This document shows, piece after piece, positions 1 through 11,264 of a DNA stretch of 64,000 bases. Under the pieces are notes generated by a model, which searched no databases, was not told the origin of the DNA, and worked only from the letters and a program-made list of their open reading frames with translations. Position 1 is the first letter of the stretch, and every line of letters begins with the position of its first letter. Source of the stretch: Branchiostoma floridae. Taxonomy: Eukaryota > Chordata > Leptocardii > Amphioxiformes > Branchiostomatidae. The stretch covers positions 20,347,916-20,411,915 of the forward strand of contig NC_049980.1 in the NCBI RefSeq assembly GCF_000003815.2. The letters run 5' to 3'. The position numbers and the translations under genes are program-made.

Positions 1-36
1 AATGATATTCAATGGCAGGCCTTGGCTGATCAATAC

Positions 37-130
37 CTGACAACGAGGAAGGTGTCTACTCCCATATTGAAGGAATCGATGACAAAGAACGGCCATTTTT
101 GGTAACGACCATAGAACTCGGGCCTGTTGG
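37..130 (-). CDS. NRF-like gene, exon 7
   Basis: The acceptor is TTCCCTTTAG and the donor GTATTG (36-31). It encodes NRPEFYGRYQ and FNMGVDTFLVV, matching the VDxFFxxSG helix start of acyltransferase-3 domains. It ends in phase 2; the following exons are left of position 1. Confidence 0.8.
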
Positions 131-3100
131 CTAAAGGGAATTTTGTCTCGTTAAAAAAATGTCTCTCCGAATTCATTTCATGCACTTGTATATCTATACA
201 TTCGTTAACGTTATCTACCCAAATGAACTACAGATGTTGCCCTATTGGATATTGCTGTAGGACGGTAGATGTTTTATGTCAATACAAATATATGATTGCC
301 TCAAAGCGTGATCAGACGAATCAGATTCTATCAGAAAATATAATTCTCGATGGAACAGCTGGGCAGTCCTGCAATTTAACCAACTCCCAGCGGGACCGAC
401 ATCACCCAAGACGAGGGGTGTACTAGTAGTATTCACCTATATTGAAAAAGTTGGCGTAATAATCCACGTGACCGAGGATGATCCATAGACAGCTCAAGAC
501 CCGGATCCCGTGGAGCTCTGAGAGTTGACCAGGCAACTGGCGGGTGTTAAACACTTTCTTTGTGTTTGAGTACACCGAGAAACACACGAGGAAACGACCG
601 CATTTGGCTAGAGAGGGGAAAAAGAACAGAATAGGCCATAACAAAGAAAATGTAACAATTACTAAAATATCAAACGCGTGGTATAAGAAAAAGACACGTC
701 ATTCCAGTCAGCTAAAAGGCTCTGTCGTTATCTTGATATCAATGATCATATTCCTATTCCTTTCCTTTCCTTTTATGGATAAAACACAACACATTTTTCG
801 GTGGATTTCCGCATATTCTAAACACACGCATGCGTTGGACGGGACGTCATTGGTTGCATTGGACCAGTTACAATTGAAAGGCACACTTGCGTTGGACAAA
901 TTACATGTAATTCTCTGTGAAACCTCAAACAGAAAGTCATAGAGCTCGTTTACATACAAGCCATCAAAGATCTCTTCCTCTCCTCTGTGTAGTACACAGT
1001 GACGATGAATTCGTACATTGTACCAACAATGACGATGGATAAGGCAGCTATCCTGAAAAGAAAATATACAATTAGCATGAAATGTCAAGAAATGATTGAA
1101 AAAAAAGATTGCTATGGAACAAGTAAACAGTTGTCAACATCTAAGAAGAGAAGTACCCCTCCCCATGCTATTTCTCATTAGTAATGGAGCACGTGCCATT
1201 AAAAGTATGGCCCGCCGGAGTTTGGACCCTCGACCTTCCGAATGTAAAACTCTTCCCAATAGGTTTGATAGTCCAAGTTAGGGCTTGGTGAAAGAATCGA
1301 CTACTTACCATCACAGTTCCATGTTAATGATGGATAAACAAACAATAGAATGGCAAATTTATGTAATCGTATCAAAGTTCAGAATGTTCAGTTTATCTAC
1401 CCTGGAATGATCGACATAGCTCCCCAGCTTCCCCCATCATCTTCAATCCTCTCACAGTCTACATCTCTTGGTGTCCATGACGGGTTTGGCTTGATGCCAA
1501 GCAGGCCTGGAAGGTTAAAGATAAGGCTTTGACGTGCAATACTGTAGTATGACTTCTCACGTGTTCGCGTTCGGACAGAAAGAGCTATGGGCCGACGTCA
1601 TTATCACATCGCTGACGGCCAAACCAATAGAAAACCCTTCACGACAGTTTACGTGAACTGTTTTGTCTAGCACATAGTAGAGGGTCAAAGGCATAAAAGC
1701 AGTAAATGTAGATGTTGGGCTCCAGTACAGTACCATTGTCTGAAAGGAAAAACAGTTAGTAGAAATCATGTCTGTGATTTAGTGACACGCTCCGGGAGTG
1801 TGGAGATCAACGCTTTGAATTTTATGTTACCATCTTTCATAACTATCTACAGCGCACGTACATACACAAGTGTACAACAAAAGTGTATATATTGCTTATG
1901 TCAATGGTTCTTTGGGCAGAAGAGCGGGAACGAAGTGGCAGCCAAAGCTGAATTGTTTCCTGGACTTCACAACAAGTTCAAAGTAGAACAAGGGAATTAT
2001 TGCAATGCTTTGTTTTATCTAAGGCGCCGAAAGCCCGGATGTTGGGTCCCAGTGCTACGGTAGGGAAGTAAACCATACCGTATGGACTATAATTTTCCAG
2101 AATGTTCCACTGTCGGCTTGTTAGATTTAGTATGCATACCTGTCTTTACAAGAAGCGCTACTTCCATTTCACTGCANNNNNNNNNNNNNNNNNNNNNNNN
2201 NNNNNNNNNNNNNNNNNNNNNNNNNNNNNNNNNNNNNNNNNNNNNNNNNNNNNNNNNNNNNNNNNNNNNNNNNNNNNNNNNNNNNNNNNNNNNNNNNNNN
2301 NNNNNNNNNNNNNNNNNNNNNNNNNNNNNNNNNNNNNNNNNNNNNNNNNNNNNNNNNNNNNNNNNNNNNNNNNNNNNNNNNNNNNNNNNNNNNNNNNNNN
2401 NNNNNNNNNNNNNNNNNNNNNNNNNNNNNNNNNNNNNNNNNNNNNNNNNNNNNNNNNNNNNNNNNNNNNNNNNNNNNNNNNNNNNNNNNNNNNNNNNNNN
2501 NNNNNNNNNNNNNNNNNNNNNNNNNNNNNNNNNNNNNNNNNNNNNNNNNNNNNNNNNNNNNNNNNNNNNNNNNNNNNNNNNNNNNNNNNNNNNNNNNNNN
2601 NNNNNNNNNNNNNNNNNNNNNNNNNNNNNNNNNNNNNNNNNNNNNNNNNNNNNNNNNNNNNNNNNNNNNNNNNNNNNNNNNNNTCGGTAGGGAAGTAAAC
2701 CATACCGTATGGACTATAATTTTCCAGAATGTTCCACTGTCGGCTTGTTAGATTTAGTATGCATACCTGTCTTTACAAGAAGCGCTACTTCCATTTCACT
2801 GCACGACATAGGAGCGCAAAGTCCTTGCCGGCGAGCATCACTGGAGTTGGACACCTAGAAACAGTACAGAGAACATGGATGATAAACACATGACAATAGA
2901 TGAAAATCAGTAGATGACTAAAAAAGAAACACTTCCTAAAAAGGCGTGCAGTTCACCCACATCCATGCTGTTTTTTTCCATATGGATTGTTATTTTGTGT
3001 TATTTTGTGATTGTTTGGGAAATGGAGCTAGTCATGTTGGAGGCTCAAACCAAACCAGACCGCTAACAACGAATTGCGAATTTGTAAAAATATTTTTCAC

Positions 3101-4869
3101 AAGCAGACAGACTCCATGTGCGCGCAAGTTGTCAATGAAAATAAGTATTGTGAAGTTCACCTTTGGTTTCTCTGTCCAGCTCACGGTGCAGTACATCGCC
3201 TGATGCATTGCTGCAACGTTGCATTCCGAAAAATTGTCATGATCAACCAATCCTTCTTCTTGGTCATCAGCTCTACCTGTGTTGTTCATCGCTGTCAGGG
3301 AGATAGTATAGGTAACCTTTGTAAAAGATCATATGGTACAAGTAGCCAACAGCCGACATGATACTCGTATGATCTGAGTGGTGTATAGCAAATGAAGCTG
3401 TAACTTTATGGGCAAAGGTTTTACAAAAAAAACTTTCCTCATTAAAAATCAAATATCATATTGACTCATTTCAGTTCTTCGGAGAACTAGACATCACCTT
3501 CTCTGAAGGCTCTCGGTGACATGCGCTGTTTGGAGGAGTAGATTAGCAGAACTTAAATAATCTATGGCAGTGCACTGTAGCCACATACTGTAATGTAATG
3601 GAAAACCCGGCCCCGCTACGAAGCGCCAGTCGGAAACTACTCACTCGGTAATCGGCAAGGGTGCAACAAACGGACAGAACAGCCCGCGTGATCAACTGTC
3701 AGTGAATCTAAACCGTATCAACCCTCAAAATACGTACAACCGCAGTACAAGTTTTATACCATGGTGTTATAAAGTAGGTCGCATGGAGAAATGAATGGGT
3801 GCGAACTAACAACAAATTCGTCGTAACAAGTACTTAAAACATTTCATTAGATCTATTATGNNNNNNNNNNNNNNNNNNNNNNNNNNNNNNNNNNNNNNNN
3901 NNNNNNNNNNNNNNNNNNNNNNNNNNNNNNNNNNNNNNNNNNNNNNNNNNNNNNNNNNNNTACATGTAGCGAGAAAAATTAAGCGAGCGGTAGACAGGAG
4001 GAAAACGTTTTGAGTTCGCGGTGACGTGGCGACCGCGAAAACCGCGAACATTGAACCACCGCGAAAGTTTCTACATTTATCTGCTTGGCAATTGGGGTAA
4101 TACCATCTCAGACTAGTTAGAGGCGCAGTTGCCAAAAATCTTAAGACAAAGCGTCTGGGAGGACTTTGACTCTTGCCCGCCTTTCGGGAAACATCTGGTG
4201 GCCTTCCTTGTCAACATGCATGATCATGAACAACTGCCATCCTGGGTCAATGCAAGCTAAGGCCACCAGCAAGACTTGAATAGGATTTTCTCTAGTCGAA
4301 TAATTTAACTATTGAAGCACTTTGTCTTGCTTACAAGTCCAGGTCAAAAGATACAAAAAATCGAAGTTCTGCTGTAGTACCAAGGTCACACACCAGGGGC
4401 CCCAAAATTGACCCTGACCTTCGCCTTCCCAACACCTACCCACATACCAAATATCATTACAATCCACCAAGAGGCTCTAGAGTTATGCTGACCACAAATA
4501 TGCGGAAACACAGCCAGACAGACCGACAGACAGACAGACGAAAACTATACCTCCATTTTTCACTGAGGTAATGATTGGGTAGGGTTTCACACCGCTTTTG
4601 TACTTACCGTTGCCAGCGTACGTTTCGGAGTCCACCGTGTTGTTGAATAGCGAGTAGGCGTCTTGGAAACACAACAGGCTAACGGCATCACCGAGCCTTT
4701 CCCAAGAGGCAGTCCAGTTGATTGGAATGTTCTCCGCTGGTCCATGGGAACTTTCCATTAACATTAACGTTGTGTTGGAGAGTGAGTTGTCAGGAACACT
4801 TGCCCGTGTGGTTTTCGCGTAGAATATCAATGATAGGAGGGTGGCTAAGACTGCTACTTTGCCAGCCAT
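37..4869 (-). CDS. NRF-6-like membrane O-acyltransferase, N-terminal part (seven exons, continues left of window)
   Basis: Multi-exon gene on the minus strand. Exons in order: 4869-4608, 3291-3161, 2854-2767, 1506-1401, 1052-958, 607-437 and 130-37; every junction is GT-AG and every phase agrees, giving 315 residues before the window edge. Residues 1-23 look like a signal peptide (start MAGKVAVLATLLSL). A Cys-rich, N-glycosylatable extracellular NRF region follows, with pairs such as GLCAPMSCSEMEVALL. Then comes a first membrane segment (IPGIAALSIVIVGTMYEF) and the start of an acyltransferase-3 domain: FSVYSNTKKVF, LHGIRVLSCLWIILGH with the Arg and His typical of that family, and GVDTFLVV. 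Family knowledge: C. elegans NRF-6 type proteins are multipass membrane proteins implicated in lipid and drug transport; the exact substrate is unknown. An in-frame ATG at 4920 exists, but 4869 places the hydrophobic signal at the N-terminus. The catalytic half is off-window. Confidence 0.85.
437..607 (-). CDS. NRF-like gene, exon 6 (start of acyltransferase-3 domain)
   Basis: The acceptor is TTTTTCCCCTCTCTAG and the donor GTGAAT; two bases, 56 codons and one base. It encodes FLVCFSVYSNTKKVF, then LHGIRVLSCLWIILGHVDYY. The Arg in HGIR and the terminal His of the helix match the conserved pair of acyltransferase-3 proteins. This is the clearest family diagnostic of the gene. Confidence 0.88.
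958..1052 (-). CDS. NRF-like gene, exon 5 (first membrane helix)
   Basis: The acceptor is TTCTTTTCAG and the donor GTATGT. The exon encodes IAALSIVIVGTMYEFIVTVY, a hydrophobic helix aligned with the VVVGTxYD helix of the family, then a basic cytoplasmic stretch (EERKRS). Confidence 0.8.
1401..1506 (-). CDS. NRF-like gene, exon 4
   Basis: The acceptor is AACCTTCCAG and the donor GTAGAT; two bases, 34 codons and two bases. It encodes GIKPNPSWTPRDVDCER and GGSWGAMSIIP, the juxtamembrane part that precedes the first membrane helix. Confidence 0.8.
2058..2176 (+). repeat. 119-bp segment repeated across the N gap, left copy
   Basis: Identical over 119 bases to 2685-2803 on the other side of the gap. 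It contains the exon 3 donor and 37 bases of exon 3 of the minus-strand gene. Most likely two contig ends that overlap but were not merged. Confidence 0.9.
2177..2683. other. Assembly gap (507 N)
   Basis: Run of undetermined bases inside an intron of the NRF-like gene. It is bounded by the 119-bp identical segments, so it may not exist in the real chromosome. Confidence 0.99.
2685..2803 (+). repeat. 119-bp segment repeated across the N gap, right copy
   Basis: Identical partner of 2058-2176. This copy holds the complete junction between exon 3 and its downstream intron, continuous with the rest of exon 3. Confidence 0.9.
2767..2854 (-). CDS. NRF-like gene, exon 3
   Basis: The acceptor is TTTCTAG and the donor GTATGC; 29 codons plus one base. 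It encodes the diagnostic GLCAPMSCSEMEVALLVKT stretch (NRF proteins have G-C-P-S-C-x-x-D-V/L-x-x-L here). The distal 37 bases plus the donor are repeated on the other side of the nearby N gap. Confidence 0.8.
3161..3291 (-). CDS. NRF-like gene, exon 2
   Basis: The acceptor follows a CTCCCTGACAG tract. Two bases complete the split codon from exon 1, then 43 codons follow, including NNTGRA, DNFSECNV and MYCTVSW. The Cys spacing matches the FDEC...YC pattern of NRF extracellular domains. The donor is GTGAAC. Confidence 0.8.
3861..3960. other. Assembly gap (100 N)
   Basis: Exactly 100 N, the usual placeholder for a gap of unknown size. It lies in the first intron of the NRF-like gene (3292-4607). 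Confidence 0.99.
4009..4068. repeat. TTCGCGGT-rich dispersed repeat
   Basis: Short CpG-rich stretch built from GTTCGCGGT and its complement, partly self-complementary. Related sequence occurs at 52851-52918, in the opposite orientation for the GGTGGTT part. It is a dispersed repeat rather than gene sequence. Confidence 0.5.
4367..4571. repeat. Dispersed repeat, copy 1 (partner at 5366-5535)
   Basis: The pair shares TTCTGCTG.AGTACCAAGGTCAC, CATACCAAATATCAT, GACCACAAAT.TGCGGAAACAC, a run of CAGACAGAC units and AACTATACCTCCATTT. The CAGACAGA tail followed by a fixed 3' end suggests the end of a SINE or LINE. This copy ends about 30 bases from the donor of exon 1 of the NRF-like gene. Confidence 0.6.
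4608..4869 (-). CDS. NRF-like gene, exon 1 (signal peptide)
   Basis: Coding part of the first exon, 87 codons plus one base. It begins with a hydrophobic leader and carries several N-glycosylation sequons (NTT, NWT, NNT) and the segment SWERLGDAVSLLCFQDAYSL, which resembles the start of NRF domains. The donor read on the minus strand is GTAAGT (4607-4602), a perfect consensus. Confidence 0.8.
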
Positions 4870-5300
4870 TGCGGATACGTATTTCTGAAGAGATATCAGG
4901 CTTCCTTTGACTTCCTTCAAGACTTGTCAGGGTCGGATAACATCACCTCTTGGAGAGTCTCAAAGGGTCAGTGGGGGGCACAGAATGACGGACCTTTTTT
5001 TTTGCAAGGGCGGATCATCAGAGTGGGGGCTGCGGTATTTGGGAGGGGGTGATAACGATAAATAATTTGTAAAAGTTTGTTTTTGGCGAGTATTATTCAG
5101 TATGTGTTCGTTAGTTTTCAATGGACTCACATAGGTACCCCCACCCTCATTTTGATAGGATATTCCGCAACTGACAATCAAAGAACGTAAACATGGAGCC
5201 TTGACCTGGGCCTGACATCTGACATGTTTTGGTACCGGGCCAGATGGGGAGAAGATGTGTTTACCAGTTGATTCTTGCCATTTCAGACACATGAGGTTAC

Positions 5301-5344
5301 TGATACTATCCGATTTCTACCGGGGCTCCTTGCACTTGTTACCC
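5301..5344. repeat. Solo end of the TACCGGGGCTCC foldback family
   Basis: Matches one arm of the foldback element at 35374-35472 (ATCCGATTTCTACCGGGGCT followed by CC, then an ACTTGTTACCC stretch). No opposing arm was seen nearby. Confidence 0.5.
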
Positions 5345-5365
5345 GACTGAAGACCTAAAAAAGTT

Positions 5366-5535
5366 CTGCTGCAGTACCAAGGTCACATACCAGGGGGGCC
5401 AAAATCGAGTCTTCCCAACCTCTACCAACATACCAAATATCATCCTAATACATCCAGAGACCACAAATTTGCGGAAACACAAACACAAACAGACACACAG
5501 ACAGAAAGACATACCAAAAACTATACCTCCATTTC
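5366..5535. repeat. Dispersed repeat, copy 2 (partner at 4367-4571)
   Basis: Same order of blocks as copy 1, including the CAGACA tail and the ACTATACCTCCATTTCC end, with small deletions. The two copies are in direct orientation about 1 kb apart. Confidence 0.6.
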
Positions 5536-6406
5536 CTTCACCGGCTTCTCTGTGGGCCTTGGCGTAAGTTTTGGGGGTAGGGGGCTGGCGGTGGATTTTC
5601 GGGGCGGTGACGGGGGAGGTTGATTTTTGATCGGGAATACGCCGGGAAAGGAATTTATGCCGGGAAAGGAATATATGTCGGAAAGCTTAGAGCTGGCCCA
5701 CAGCGATATTACGTCCATGTTACAATCAAAGGTTTATCTATTAAAATACATTAGGAATATGAATGAGATCTGGAGATTATTAGATTTTGGGCCCCCTAGC
5801 AGCTTGTTATTGCAGCTTTGCTTTGTATCTTTTTATCTGAAGATGCTACACTCACAAAATTAGAGTGGTAGATAATCCTAATAAAGAAGAGGTTGAGCCT
5901 CCTGCAAAGCAAACATTAGTCTGCATTGATTAGCCAATTCATCATATTCCAAAAATCAGCATCCATATCGCAAGGTTGGCACTTAGCTGCAATTATACTT
6001 CATTTCGCAGAATAATAGTGGCGTCGTTGTACCGCAGAGAGCTGAAGAAGAGATATAAAACGCTCAGAAGATTGGAAGCGGTTTAATTTGGCATATTTCA
6101 ATGCGCTATTGCTTCTAGAACTTCTAGAAGTACAAGTGTGAAAAATGATGCTGACCATCCAACTCCATATGAGTTTTGATCCGCCACAAAGGTGTCTGCA
6201 GCTGTTTCTTATGGGAATTGTATAGTATAGTGCCCTCATTTTTGTGAAATCCTGTAGCCACCAATGCATAGCAAATGTGTTGCCAAATTTGTTAGGGAGC
6301 ATTTTACTCATTTGGGAGCAAGCTCTCACTAGGCCTATACCGTGATGAGCACCACACTAAATCATTTACTGTAAAGGAAATCTCAACATTTCGACTGACA
6401 ATGTCT

Positions 6407-6457
6407 CTCACACACACGCGCGCACGCACATACACACACACACATACGCACACTAAA
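6407..6457. repeat. CA/CG microsatellite
   Basis: Interrupted (CA)n tract with CGCG and TACA interruptions. It produces a spurious Val/Cys-rich frame on the minus strand. Confidence 0.9.
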
Positions 6458-6800
6458 ATGCACGCACAAACAAACAAATAGACTTGAAAATATATTTGGC
6501 AACAGGGCCTTCTGCGCAAAGCAGGTGTACGTATTGCTATTCCTGTGTGCAGTATGCTATATAACCGCTAGAGTACGCTTTTACTCCATCATCACCGTCT
6601 CACACGAGCACCTGAGCGGTCTAGGACGGGAGACCTAATCTCCAACCAGATCCACGGTGCGTAATGTATAGTACTTGTATCAAACTTCCCGAAGGTGCCC
6701 GTTTGACTCCCTTAGCCGGTTATACTCCCTGGCCAGCTTTGATACTATCTTACCGTAGGATCTCCTTGGAGATTAGGGAGACCTGTTGCAGGGGCAATCC

Positions 6801-6985
6801 TACTCTCCAAGCAGAGGTTAGGCTCCCGGCTGTTTTTTTAAACGTTTTTAAAGTCATTTCTATCGGGCTTTCTATTTTGTATTTTATGTTGCTGTGTCAA
6901 AATATATATGGCGTACTTCAAGAAAAATGACAAAATAGAAAGCCCGATAAAAAACAGCCGGAGCCTAACCTCTGCTTGGAGAGTA
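6801..6985. mobile_element. Foldback MITE, Mutator-like family, copy 1
   Basis: Near-palindromic element starting TACTCTCCAAGCAGAGGTTA and ending with the complement (TCTGCTTGGAGAGTA). The inner arms pair around ATCGGGCTTTCTATTTTGT and its complement. Flanking 9-mers are GGGCAATCC and GGGCAATCT (8 of 9). There is no open frame, so it is non-autonomous. Confidence 0.9.
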
Positions 6986-8299
6986 GGGCAATCTCATTCT
7001 GACTCTCTCAGCAGAAAGAACCTGGGTCCAGTGGCACGGAGACCGTTACGCCTTGAGGTCATTATCATGATACCGTGCACGATAAAGCCCTATTACGCAA
7101 TGTAGTAGAATGCCTTAGCCTACTGAACTGCCAGGAACCTCGTACACTATCAATTTGTGATTTTTTTCCCATTTAGCTGCTGTTTAGCCTCATGGTCTAA
7201 AACTCGTGCCAGGGAAAACGTCAGAGTGAAGTTGGAACCAGATTGAAGCTTATGTTACAATTGCACTTCCTTTGATTCATCTTTATTGTACGCTACGCTA
7301 GAAGTTTAAAGTACTCTTGTCGTAACAGTTCGCTGTGTGTCCGACCCAGTTTCCTGTAATGGCCATTTAGATACATGTATAACGTTGTAATCAAATTCAA
7401 AAGGCTAGTCCCAAATACCATCCTCTCTTACCAGAGCTGCCGCTCGTAACTGTATTATAGGTGATAGTACGTTTAGATGAAGCAAGTTTGTCTCAAATAA
7501 CGAACGGATGTAGTTTTTTTTTTTTGACAGTTAGTCGCCATTGGAAACCCAACAGGAAAATGTCAGGTTTAGCGTCCGCTCACTGGGCTCGTTTGTATGT
7601 GAAAAAGAACAACTGAAGAGACAAAATGGGGTGGAACGACTACGGCTTTGTAAAAAATACTGTCCAATCTAAAACGCGTTTGCATAGCTATGACTAATCT
7701 CGAAGCAGGTGTAAGTGAGAGGCATGAATAGTGATACATGTGGAGTGGTGGGCAGCTGTGAGGTTATGTGACCTCATCAGCCCTGCCATCGGTCACGCCG
7801 TCCCCTGGTCTAGGATCAACCTGTTTAATTTGATACACGTTTCGATGTAAATCCCTTAAGGGGAATGGCATAATCTTACCTGGCCTGGACAAAAAAAATG
7901 AATTCTTGTAATTCTAAAATTCTCACGACATATTGTGATAGCTGGATAGACTGCAAAAGACTGACTGAGATCCCCTGGCAACTTATTTGTCCCTATTTGG
8001 CTAAACTCATCAAACTCTTTTTTCTCATACAGCTGACAAGTCTGTTTGGAGACTAAATTATCTTGTGGATGCCTTGTTCGACTCAGTGTTTTAGGTGCGT
8101 TTGTAACCTCACCTCACCTCACCAAGTCCCATCCCCATCAAGAGGGGGAGCGTGTTAATAACAATGTTTTTTTCCAGTGGTCCTCTTCACCTATTTAGCA
8201 GTGTAGAGATTGTACTGACAAGCACATTCAATGCCGGGACGTCTGTCGTCATCCGGCCCAAGTTCTCTAGTTTGTGTCCACACAGTCCTACTGCCCCTC

Positions 8300-8515
8300 T
8301 ACTCTCCAAGCAGAGGTTAGGCTACGGCTGTTTTTTAACGTTTTTTTTTGTCGTTTTTATCGGGCTTTCTATTTCTTTTTATATCTTGCTGTGTCAAAAC
8401 CTAACTTTTGTTTGGCTGGCGTACTTCAAGAAAAATGACAAAATAGAAAGCCCGATAAAAACGATTTAAAAAACGTTAAAAAAACAGCCGGAGCCTAACC
8501 TCTGCTTGGAGAGTA
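8300..8515. mobile_element. Foldback MITE, Mutator-like family, copy 2
   Basis: Same termini and arms as copy 1. It is flanked by a perfect 9-bp duplication, CTGCCCCTC, at 8291-8299 and 8516-8524. Its centre carries CTGTGTCAAAACCTAAC and GGCGTACTTCAAG, shared with other full copies. Confidence 0.93.
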
Positions 8516-11251
8516 CTGCCCCTCATCATCTGTCCTCCGTGCCCGGCTGTCCCCGGGTTGGGTGAAAGGTCCCACCTTTGTCCTAGAGGAGAGTCCTTCA
8601 CTTTATAACAACTGTGTACTCATCAAGTGCTACATTATCGGTCATGTGGTGTATGAAGGTGTCGCCGTGTCGGGCGTCTAACATAGGAGATTTATGGTGT
8701 GGATCAGTGCTATGGATGTTGTTGTTGGTTTTCTCTCTCTGTGTGTTGACAGTAGCTAGATTGAAACCAAACGTTCAACATCCGCGTGAGCTCGCGTTAG
8801 TTCTTTGTCCCGGCGAACAAAGACGTCTGCACCAAACATACCAGCGCGCCGACCTGTTTTGTTCGTAAAACCGTATCCTGGACCATAGCCAAGTCTTTTG
8901 CTTGCCAGCTTCAGGCCGCTCGCGTGCCCGACTCACAATCTGGAAAAGTCTGAATAGCTTTCTTCAAGAGACCACCTGTATGCAAATGAAGTTAGTGCCC
9001 TTAAGCAAACCAATTCTTGCCACTGTTTTGAAGTCCCGTGTTTACTTTTCTACAAAATTAAACACTGTAACGTTAAACGATCGACACAACGCAGATGTTT
9101 TGCGCGTTTCTGGGGGGATAATTGTTAGTTCGTGTGTGTCATGACGCGGTATGGGGGAGTTTTGGTGAGGAGATTGGCTGCTTAATTTCCAAGTCTGATT
9201 GTCGCGTGCGTGGCACGGTGTCAGGCCTCGGGGATTTAAACTGTATAATAACCTCGGAGTTTTAATCAAACCTCCGAACAAAGGGGTGGCCAGAAATACC
9301 TCTGCCATATGGCGCGCCAAAACTTGCTGATCTTTCAAAACATGACGATCCGCTGAAAGTAAGTTCTGTGTACAATCGCTATTGTCGGGACGACATCCAG
9401 CCCACTGCGATTCAAAGAACATACAAATCGTAACTCACTCTTAAGGCTCAAGTCTAATGCAACAATGTGTCACAATGCTACCAGTGTCACACGGAGCAAT
9501 GGCTGCATGTGACACTGGTTGTTCTGTCAACTGAAACTACGTCAAACAGATATGTCGCTCGGGATTGTCTTGTGGATCTCTTGAGGTCTTTTCTATTTCT
9601 TTGTGTCTCTCGATTGGAGAGATATTATATACTTATTTTATAGAAATACAAAAGCAAAGCTTCAAAACTGACAAAAGCATTCGACTGAACCACAAAAACA
9701 AACACGCTCGATACTTCTGCTTGACGACCCAGTGACCGTGACATACAGCAAGCAAAGAGCACAGACCCAAAGGCCTCCAATAGAACAATAGCGAGCGTTT
9801 TTCGATATTGTCACAAGTCACCCTGTTTATTTAAATACCCAAGGACGATTACGCAACAATTGGATGCTTCCCGTGCGTGCGTGTTGTGGGGACGCGCCCC
9901 GGATATCATCCACAGCAGGTGCAGAAGTGTTGACAAACCCCCGGGCCCTAGCGATGCGTACCAGAACTCCTGTCATTCAAACCACCTGCCAATAAACACG
10001 TGCTTTGTTCACACGCTAGTTAAATGTCTTCCACGTAATTTCACTGACATTCTCAAGGCTGTGATGACAGTAATTTACAGATATGGACGCGTGGTTAGAA
10101 CCCTTCATCACAAAGGGGCGCCGATGTACCAACACATGACACGCGACACAAGTCTGTTGTGATGTTTCTGTTACACTGTCTTGCTTTTGTTTGGCCTCTG
10201 AGATGGTCATGTCACTTGTCAGATGGATTTATATCAAATACATGACAATGTATCGGGATTTCTTACCATTATCTTACAGTTTATACATTATATAGTTTGC
10301 AATTTTGCGATTTCAATACTATCCACGATCTGGAGGTAAGCCCGGCTTGTTTTTAGGCTTTGTTGTTGGGTTTTTTATTTTGTCAGTCTGGTGACATGAG
10401 TGTTTGTTACTAGTGGCATAAAAATATCAACAGAACAGTGTCGTCGAACATTTGATACCACACAAATACATGTATACCACAAATTATTTGATGTCTTATG
10501 ATTTGTTGCAAAAGAAAATGAGATGATGAAGTAATTTCAGCGCAGTAGGAGAAATCTCATCAGACAAAGTGGTGATTTGCCGGGCCGTTTAGCGGGAAAG
10601 TTGCTCCGAAATTGGAGGCGGAACGTTGTGGAGATTAGATTACCGTGGTTAAAACATGATGTCAATAACAGATATTATACAGAAAAATTGCCAGAAAATT
10701 GAACCCCTGGTGGCCTGGGAAAGACTAGTGGTTTCATCGTCTGTGCGCATCAAAGCCTCCTTCGAAGACTCTAGAAGTCTGGGGCGGAGACATTCTAAGT
10801 CTTTGAAATTTCAAACCCGGATATCACTAGAGAAACGTCCAAAATGCCGCAAATATCGTATTAAACAGGCTTAAACCATACATCTGCTTGAATACTCTTG
10901 AATGAAATCTACTTAGTGTGACCCGCCTGTCCAGAATGGCAACGTGCAACATTGAAAGGATTGCTCGACATAGGGTTCCTATATACTTGAGTGGCATGTC
11001 CCGATCCGGTACCTAACAACTTGTCAGACTTTTTGTCACACAGACGAGATGTTCGCGCCTTTATAACAGGACATGAAGTTCAAAGCGGTTCAAGCCGGTG
11101 TTGTTGACTGGAGTTTGACCAGGCTCACTATGAGCAAACACTCCGTAACAGACGAGTTTGTGAATGTTACTTAAGATCAAACAAGAATAGAAGGGCGTGA
11201 GTTACCAGCTACCAGGAGAGGTAAACTTTGGGCCGGTTACTCTATATCACA

Positions 11252-11264
11252 TTTTGGCGGGAAA
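11252..11264 (-). promoter_or_regulatory. E2F-type 13-mer (TTTCCCGCCAAAA)
   Basis: The plus strand reads TTTTGGCGGGAAA. It matches the classical E2F/DP site TTTSSCGC. It shares three more flanking bases (CAC) with the copy at 12934. Confidence 0.4.

Noticed and set aside
1557-1769. Minus-strand open frame with a good TTTTCCTTTCAG acceptor, considered as an exon of the NRF-like gene
   Set aside because: Exon 3 joins exon 4 (1506-1401) in phase with a family-consistent protein. Adding this segment introduces a stop or breaks the phase.
2082-2703. Long open frames across 2177-2683
   Set aside because: They consist of undetermined bases.
5521-5718. Minus-strand proline-rich frame (QPPPSPPRKS...) with a GTATAG donor-like end
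   Set aside because: The donor lies inside the repeat at 5366-5535, no partner exons were found, and the composition explains the frame.
6000-6329. 109-codon minus-strand frame with several Trp and Cys
   Set aside because: No recognisable family, no convincing splice context; possibly decayed mobile-element sequence.
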